The notes below the pieces were generated by a model, which worked only from the letters and a program-made list of their open reading frames with translations, did no database searches and had not been told where the DNA came from. From DATJFH01 sp035495815 (lineage in GTDB: Bacteria > Acidobacteriota > Terriglobia > Bryobacterales > Bryobacteraceae): DNA of 20,592 bases. The position numbers were made by a program, and so were the translations under genes. Each line of letters begins with the position of its first letter. Position 1 is the first letter of the stretch. Location: NCBI GenBank assembly GCA_035495815.1, contig DATJFH010000151.1, positions 1 to 20,592 on the forward strand, read 5' to 3'. Below are positions 15,364 through 20,592 of this stretch, one piece after another.

Positions 15364-18300
15364 TCAGGACAGCAACAGCTCCAGGTCTTCCCGCTTCAGA
15401 TTGCCCACCAGGCGGTTGTCTTCGCCGATGATCGCGTCGGCCAGCGCCCGCTTTGATTTCTGGAGCTCCAACACCTTCTCCTCCACCGTGCCGCGTGCGA
15501 TCAGACGGTAGGCGAAAACGGGTTTCGACTGACCGATCCGGTGGGCGCGGTCGATCGCCTGCGCTTCCACAGCCGGATTCCACCACGGGTCGAGAAGGAA
15601 AACGTACTCGGCCGCCGTCAGGTTCAAGCCGAGTCCGCCGGCCTTGAGGCTGATCAGGAACAGCTTGCAGTCCGTCTCGTGCTGAAAGCGCTCGACACAG
15701 GACTGCCGGTCGCGCGTCTGGCCGTCCAGATATTCGTAGCTGATCCCGCTGCGGTCCAGCAGACCGCGCAGGATCGCCAGCAGGCTGGTGAATTGCGAAA
15801 AGACGAGGGCCTTGTGGCCTTCCTCCAGGACTTCGGTGAGCTGTGGGATGAGCGCCTCGAACTTGGCGCTGGGCTGATTCGCGCGCTTCTTATCGAGCAG
15901 GCCGGGGTGGCAGGCAGCCTGTCTCAGGCGGAGCAGGGCTTCGAGGATGTGCATCTTGGATTTCGCCATTCCCTGGCTCTCGATGCGTCCCAGCAGCGAC
16001 TGGCGATAGTGCTCGCGCAACTCGTCGTAAAGTTTGCGCTGGCTGGCGTCCAGCTCGCAATAGACTGTTTGCTCCAGCTTCTCCGGAAGTTCTCTGACCA
16101 CCTGGCCTTTGGTACGGCGCAGGATGAAGGGACGCAGCGCCTTGGCCAGCAACTGGCGCGTCGGCTCATCCGGATTCCGCAGCACGCCGCCGGCGGCGCG
16201 GAATGGCGAGGAGACACCCATCATCCCCGGATTCAGGAATTCGAACAGGCTCCACAACTCTCCCAGGTGGTTCTCGATCGGTGTACCGCTGAGCGCCAGC
16301 CGATGGCTCGCCTGCAGCAGGCGAACCGCCTTGGCCGACTCGCTGTCTGCATTCTTGATGGCCTGCGCTTCGTCCAGAATCACGTAGTCGAAGCGATACT
16401 CACCGAGCATGGCGGCGTCCCGGCGCAGGGTACCGTATGTAGTGAGAATGAGGTCATAGCCGGCGAAATGAGCGGGATCCTTCTCCCGCGCGATTCCGGT
16501 ATGATCCAGCACGCGGAGCCGCGGGGTGAACCGCGCGGCTTCCTGGCGCCAGTTATAGACGAGGCTGCGGGGAACCACCACCAGAGACGGGCCGATGTCT
16601 TCGGCGCTCGCTTCGCGCAGCGCCCGGCGGGTTTCGAGCAGCGCCAGCACCTGCGGGGTTTTGCCCACACCCATGTCGTCCGCCAGGCAACCGCCGAACC
16701 CGACGCGCTGCAAAAACTGCATCCAGGCCAGACCCTCGCACTGGTAGCCACGAAGCTGGCCTTCGAAGCCGGGCGGCTGCACGGCGGGCTCGATTCCATC
16801 GAAGCGTCGCAACTCCTGCCGCGCACGCGCGAAAATCTGGTCCACCTCGATTTCCGGACGCGCCGCCAGCAGCACGTCGAGCAATCCGGCCTGTGAGGCG
16901 GAGAAACGCAAGTGGTCGCCCTGGTCACGTCCCAGCCTGCCGAGCAAGCCGTATTTTTCCAGAAAGTCCTCGGGAAGAATGCCGTAGGATCCGTCCCCCA
17001 GGAGGACCATCTGATCGCCTCGCTCCAGAGCTTTGAGCAATTCGGGCAGCATGATTTCGACCCCGTCGTATTCCACGGCGCCGCGCAGCTCGAACCAATC
17101 GACTCCGGAGCTGAACTCGGTCCTCGAGCCGGAGGCGCGCCGAAAGGCTTTGCCTTCCGCTTCCACGCGCCATCCGGCCTGAATCAACTGGCGAACCGCC
17201 CCCGGAAGCTTCTTCGGCGACACTTCCCAGTGAACTCCGGCGGCTTCATACGACTGGCTCCGCTTGAGGCCGAACTCCGGGAGTTTCTCGAGCGCGGCCC
17301 TTTCGGCCTCCGCGTTGCGCCGCAAGTACCGTTTCGACTCCGCATGGTAGACGCCTCGCCGCTGACCGTCGTACGGGACTACGATTCCATCGTAGTCGTA
17401 GGAAACGTGGCCTCGCATCACATTCCTGCTCCAGCCCTTCGATTCGACGAATTTCAAGTGCGGCCGGGGCACGCCGGTCAACTCTTCGACACGCAGCTCT
17501 TCCGGCCATTCGATCTCCGGCAGATGGGGAGACTGCATGATCTCCGCCAGGAGGTCATCACCCTGCTGGAGAGGCGCCTGAATCTGCTTTTCCTTTCTAA
17601 GGAGGGCGATCCAGGGAAATGACTCGGCGCCTTCGAACCTCGCCATCGTGCCGCGGGCGATCAGCAGGCCGCTTTCCAGCAAAACGGCGGGTTCGGTGAT
17701 TTCGAGATGTTCTTCTCCGCGTTTCAGGATACCGCGCAGGACCCACTTCTGCCCATTTTTGCTTACTGCCAGGCGGAACCGCCACGGGGCGCCGGCGTCC
17801 CAGACGAGGGGCTTCAACTCGTCCAGCAATTCCGTTGCGAACAACTGCAGGCGGCACCGCCCGGTGGCGGCGATCTTCGGCGCCAGATGCTCCTGCAAGG
17901 CGCCTTTCAGGTAGCAGACAGACGGAACGCTGTCCTGATAGTAAGAATAAGGTTGATTGGCGCCGGTCAACGTGCTGAGTATCTCGCGATCGAGCGGATC
18001 GGCAAGGTATTGCAGTCCCTCTTTCGCCACTCGCAGCGCTTTCAACTTACCCCACCCGCCTTTCTGAAGCCGCTCGCGGTTCTCGATTTTCAAACAGAGG
18101 GATTGATTGTAGATGGTGGCCTGGACGTCGACCACATAGTAGATCTCCCGTTCCGTGCGGCGGACTTCCTCCACGGCCCGCGCTCCGGCTGCGTGGTTCA
18201 CCTGTTCCAGCAGGCTGCGCCAGCGGGGTATCTCGACAACTTTCGGGGACTCCAGGAGGAAATTCGCGGCGGGCGGACTTCCCTCATCCGCATGGTAGTC

Positions 18301-18630
18301 GGGGATTCCGTCGATCATCGCATCGATCATGCGGAGTGGGCCACTGCTCATCGAGCCCAGCAGGTAGCTGCGGCGATCGGCCGCCAGAATGGTTGCCCAG
18401 ATGTGCTTGCAGGGGCCGTCGTCTTCAAAAAAGGGACAGCTGCATTCGACGCGGATATCGTCATGCTCGCGTACGAGGCCGACTTCATAAACCCGGGTCC
18501 CGGCAACATGCGCGTCTACTTTCCACTGATTTCCGGAGAGGATCCGCACACGGCCGGATGCCAGTATCTCGGCGCCGCTGTGGCGAAGCTTGGGATGGAA
18601 TTCGTTTGCGAGTTGCCGCTGCAAATACAT
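15364..18630 (-). CDS. SWIM-domain SNF2-family DNA helicase/translocase, 1088 aa
   Basis: This is a bacterial SNF2 ATPase. Start: the ATG at 18630-18628 was chosen; a TTG at 18690 would add 20 residues. The N-terminus has a SWIM zinc-binding motif, CSC...CKH (Cys63, Cys65, Cys74, His76), followed by a ~500-residue SNF2-associated region. The ATPase motor begins near residue 625: Walker A in DDMGVGKT (about 650), DEAQAIKN Walker B (about 752), SGTPIENHLGELWSLFEFLNP (motif III region), then helicase C with VFSQFTSLL, LDGQTRDR, SLKAGGLGLNL and DRAHRIGQ (motif VI). All ATPase motifs look intact. Such proteins move on double-stranded DNA and may assist repair, transcription or RNA polymerase recycling; the exact role is unknown. 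It is 122 bp downstream of the Gfo/Idh/MocA gene on the same strand and converges on topA across 141 bp in which no convincing terminator was seen. Confidence 0.92.
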   Translation of the reverse strand: MYLQRQLANEFHPKLRHSGAEILASGRVRILSGNQWKVDAHVAGTRVYEVGLVREHDDIRVECSCPFFEDDGPCKHIWATILAADRRSYLLGSMSSGPLRMIDAMIDGIPDYHADEGSPPAANFLLESPKVVEIPRWRSLLEQVNHAAGARAVEEVRRTEREIYYVVDVQATIYNQSLCLKIENRERLQKGGWGKLKALRVAKEGLQYLADPLDREILSTLTGANQPYSYYQDSVPSVCYLKGALQEHLAPKIAATGRCRLQLFATELLDELKPLVWDAGAPWRFRLAVSKNGQKWVLRGILKRGEEHLEITEPAVLLESGLLIARGTMARFEGAESFPWIALLRKEKQIQAPLQQGDDLLAEIMQSPHLPEIEWPEELRVEELTGVPRPHLKFVESKGWSRNVMRGHVSYDYDGIVVPYDGQRRGVYHAESKRYLRRNAEAERAALEKLPEFGLKRSQSYEAAGVHWEVSPKKLPGAVRQLIQAGWRVEAEGKAFRRASGSRTEFSSGVDWFELRGAVEYDGVEIMLPELLKALERGDQMVLLGDGSYGILPEDFLEKYGLLGRLGRDQGDHLRFSASQAGLLDVLLAARPEIEVDQIFARARQELRRFDGIEPAVQPPGFEGQLRGYQCEGLAWMQFLQRVGFGGCLADDMGVGKTPQVLALLETRRALREASAEDIGPSLVVVPRSLVYNWRQEAARFTPRLRVLDHTGIAREKDPAHFAGYDLILTTYGTLRRDAAMLGEYRFDYVILDEAQAIKNADSESAKAVRLLQASHRLALSGTPIENHLGELWSLFEFLNPGMMGVSSPFRAAGGVLRNPDEPTRQLLAKALRPFILRRTKGQVVRELPEKLEQTVYCELDASQRKLYDELREHYRQSLLGRIESQGMAKSKMHILEALLRLRQAACHPGLLDKKRANQPSAKFEALIPQLTEVLEEGHKALVFSQFTSLLAILRGLLDRSGISYEYLDGQTRDRQSCVERFQHETDCKLFLISLKAGGLGLNLTAAEYVFLLDPWWNPAVEAQAIDRAHRIGQSKPVFAYRLIARGTVEEKVLELQKSKRALADAIIGEDNRLVGNLKREDLELLLS

Positions 18631-18752
18631 GTTTTCTGGGGGAAGGCTAATCCGAGCATCGCATACCGGCGAGATAAATTTCAAAGGCAAATTGCCGGTC
18701 TGCCGCCCGAATTGGACAGCCGCCGCAGTTCACGCGGTGTCGGGAGTTGAGA

Positions 18753-20084
18753 CTAGCCCGCCACCGGCCGGTCTACGATCTGCTCCGTCTTGCGGTCCCA
18801 GTAGAGCTTCTTCCCCTCGCGGTAGCTGCGGGTAGCCATCACCACCGCCACCGCGTGAGCGAAGCCGGTTTCGATGCTGCCGTTCGGCTTCTTGCGGGTG
18901 CGCATGCACTTGAACCAGTTATCGCTGTGGTATTTCAGATTGTCGTCCTGATGAACGGGCGCAATGTCCGGGTGACCCGGTATGGTCACCGGTTCCGGCT
19001 TTCCGGGACCCGTCTTGAGGTTGAAAACCTTATTGGACCGCCATTCGCTGCGTGTCTCCGGCTGGAACCACCATTGGGGCGACCCTTCGCCACCGGGTGA
19101 ATACAGCGTGCCCTTCGTCCCGCGAATGATCGTGTGGTCGCCGTACCCGTTGCCGAACGTTGTGCTGTAGCTGTAAAGCACCTGTTTCCCGGCAAAGGTG
19201 GAGAGGCACTGGAAGGTGTCCGGATTCTCCCGAACGTCATGCCAGGCGAAAATGCCTCCGTTGGACACGATGTCATCGGGGATGAATGTGTCCAGATAGA
19301 AATGGACCAGCCCGGAGCCGTGGCTGAACCACTGGTCCGTGATGCCGCCGGAAAAATCCTTGTAAATACGGAATTCGAAATAGACCCGGGGATCGAACGG
19401 CCGGGGAGGGCGGCCGAGCAGCCAGCGATTCCAGTCCGTGTCCTTCTCGCGTATGGCCGCGATGTCGGGTTCGTTCGGCACGTGCCAGCGCGGACCGTTG
19501 AAGTTCCAGCTCTGGCTGATCGAGACTACCTTGCCGACTCTGCCCTCCCGGATCATCTCCCGCACCTTGTGCTGATATGGATCGCTCAGCCATTGCGACC
19601 CCATCTGCACTACCCGGTCGCTCTCCAGCACGGCCTTCCGCGCCAGCTTGGCGTCTTCGAGCGTGTTGGCCATCGGCTTTTCGCAGTAGCAGTCCTTGCC
19701 TGCGCGCACCACTTCGGCCAGAATGCGGGCATGCTGGTGGTCGCCCGTGCCGATCATGACGGCGTCGAGCTGCGGGTCGGCCAGCAGCTCTTCAGAATAC
19801 TTGAACGTTTTCGGACGCGCGCCGAAAAGTTTTCCGGCGTCATCGGCCGCTTTCTCCCGGTTGACCGACCACAGGTCGCAGACGCTCCGCAGATCGAAAT
19901 TCGGATCCGTCTGCGACGACAGCTTCAGCATGCGCCGGTGCCCGGCGGCACGGTTGCCGCAACCGATCTGGGCCACTTGAATCCGGTCGTTGGCGCCCCG
20001 GATCCGGCTATAAGCTCGGGCAGTCATCGGCAGGATCGCCGATCCGGCTCCGACGAAAAGACTTCGGCGGGAAACTTCGTCCAT
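18753..20084 (-). CDS. Tat-exported Gfo/Idh/MocA-family oxidoreductase, 443 aa
   Basis: The start is ATG at 20084-20082. A twin-arginine signal is visible (SRRSLFVGAGSA at 5-16, with a hydrophobic run to about 24). The NAD(P)-binding Rossmann domain carries GCGNRAAGH (41-49), DLRSVCDLW, and the family's EKP catalytic-site motif (135-137, CYCEKPMAN). The C-terminal alpha/beta domain (about 150-430) contains SWNFNGPRWHVP, DWNRWLLG, and the FSHGSGLVHFYLD segment that holds likely catalytic His residues. From family knowledge, this subgroup is common in Acidobacteriota and Planctomycetota and often works with a tightly bound cofactor outside the cytoplasm on sugars or glycosides. The substrate is not readable. 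No sugar transporter or isomerase lies nearby, and the downstream SNF2 gene is not an obvious partner. No strong Shine-Dalgarno was seen. Confidence 0.92.
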   Translation of the reverse strand: MDEVSRRSLFVGAGSAILPMTARAYSRIRGANDRIQVAQIGCGNRAAGHRRMLKLSSQTDPNFDLRSVCDLWSVNREKAADDAGKLFGARPKTFKYSEELLADPQLDAVMIGTGDHQHARILAEVVRAGKDCYCEKPMANTLEDAKLARKAVLESDRVVQMGSQWLSDPYQHKVREMIREGRVGKVVSISQSWNFNGPRWHVPNEPDIAAIREKDTDWNRWLLGRPPRPFDPRVYFEFRIYKDFSGGITDQWFSHGSGLVHFYLDTFIPDDIVSNGGIFAWHDVRENPDTFQCLSTFAGKQVLYSYSTTFGNGYGDHTIIRGTKGTLYSPGGEGSPQWWFQPETRSEWRSNKVFNLKTGPGKPEPVTIPGHPDIAPVHQDDNLKYHSDNWFKCMRTRKKPNGSIETGFAHAVAVVMATRSYREGKKLYWDRKTEQIVDRPVAG

Positions 20085-20477
20085 GCTGTCAGTATGGGAC
20101 GATTGTGGCGCCCTTGCAAGATCGCGTCGGTATCCGGCACGTGAAGTTTGGCAAGAAGATCGCTGTCTGGCTCACCTTGGCCAATCTGGAGCACGGGCTG
20201 ATTCACCATTGGCACTGCTCGCCCCGCACATGGCAATAGTCACGTACTCGCCGCCCGGACTTTGGAGAATTCGGCCGGGGGGGCAGCTCCACCGAAATCG
20301 AGCGCGATTTGAGCGAAGGCATAGCCATGTTCGGCGGTCGGCTTGCCGCGGGATCACGGCATGCATTACCGGAGGCGACGATTCACGGGGATGCTCAGGC
20401 GTGCCAGCTTGTCGGTTTTGGGCAGTTTTGGTGGGCAGCTCTTGACAGCCCGCTTCCGCCGTGGTGCAGTGTTCACC
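20085..20477. other. Intergenic region with no recognised gene
   Basis: About 393 bp lie between the divergent Gfo/Idh/MocA gene and the secreted-protein gene. Several frames are open for 60-120 codons, but none has a domain, a signal or a ribosome site, and all are Arg-rich in the way of chance frames in GC-rich DNA. Both promoters must lie here. A consensus TTGACA is at 20442-20447 (+). No tRNA or repeat was found. Confidence 0.5.
20442..20470 (+). promoter_or_regulatory. Tentative promoter for the right-edge gene
   Basis: TTGACA at 20442-20447 is a perfect -35. With a 17-bp spacer the -10 position (20465-20470) reads TGCAGT, only three matches to TATAAT. Transcription would begin at or next to the ATG at 20478, implying a leaderless message. 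That fits the absence of a Shine-Dalgarno but remains weak. Confidence 0.22.
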
Positions 20478-20592
20478 ATGCGGGCTCTCCTGATTTTCCT
20501 CGCTCTTGCCAGCTCTTCAAAGGCAGCCGATTATACTTACCGCGACCCGATCGTCTTCGGACGCGGCCATCAGGACGAGGCTACCGGCCGCT
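20478..20592 (+). CDS. N-terminal fragment of a secreted protein, runs off the window
   Basis: The ATG at 20478 opens 38 codons with no stop before the edge. The start is a clear signal peptide (MRALLIFLALASSSKA, about 16 residues, with a likely AxA-type cut before ADYTYRD). The mature part begins DYTYRDPIVFGRGHQDEATGR, too short to place in a family. There is no Shine-Dalgarno, which leaves some doubt about the exact start. It is divergent from the Gfo/Idh/MocA gene. Confidence 0.6.
   Translation, partial: MRALLIFLALASSSKAADYTYRDPIVFGRGHQDEATGR

Noticed and set aside
15541..16896. A 451-codon plus-strand frame opposite the SNF2 gene
   Set aside because: It covers conserved helicase motifs on the other strand and shows no recognisable domain.
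20083..20445. A 120-codon plus-strand frame after the Gfo/Idh/MocA gene start
   Set aside because: It starts by overlapping the divergent gene's start codon, lacks a ribosome site, and reads as chance Arg-rich sequence.

Overview
The window is GC-rich chromosomal DNA from a free-living bacterium. The mix of gene types points to the Acidobacteriota, most likely the Bryobacterales ('Candidatus Solibacter'-like). It carries secreted c-type-cytochrome/WD40 proteins, PPC-domain proteins, Tat-exported Gfo/Idh/MocA and enolase-superfamily proteins, and a PEP-CTERM-type CAAX protease. This placement is inferred from gene content alone. No rRNA, tRNA, CRISPR array, insertion sequence or phage gene was seen.

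Layout. (1) 1-4196: the 3' end of a PAP2/dual-specificity-phosphatase-type protein (+) converges, with a 4-bp overlap, on a two-gene minus-strand operon. That operon encodes a secreted cytochrome c/WD40 protein followed by a secreted PPC-domain protein. (2) 4197-5041: a divergent promoter region, a secreted glucosaminidase/lysozyme-like protein (+), and a 48-aa single-pass membrane protein (-) with a good Shine-Dalgarno. (3) 5291-11151: a compact minus-strand operon of four genes in the order HpcH/HpaI aldolase, Tat-exported enolase-superfamily protein, a 1062-aa secreted mosaic protein and a CAAX-type membrane protease. The mosaic has a PPC-like domain, two heme c sites, QW-type alpha/alpha-barrel repeats and HEAT-like repeats. 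The last three genes are joined by 4-bp stop/start overlaps. (4) 11609-15222: dprA and topA (+), two nearly touching housekeeping genes. (5) 15364-20084: on the minus strand, a Tat-exported Gfo/Idh/MocA oxidoreductase upstream of a SWIM-domain SNF2 helicase. (6) 20478-end: the first 38 codons of a secreted protein (+).

How the genes relate. The two cell-envelope operons share one theme: PPC modules combined with CxxCH cytochrome modules. In 478-4196 they are separate, translationally coupled proteins. In 5962-9150 they lie on one polypeptide with extra repeat domains. The aldolase and enolase-superfamily genes suggest acid-sugar breakdown. However, the enolase homologue seems to lack key active-site residues and carries a Tat signal, so its role with the mosaic cytochrome and protease is open. 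This operon is the best candidate for an undescribed system. dprA and topA are DNA-maintenance genes in a conserved arrangement.
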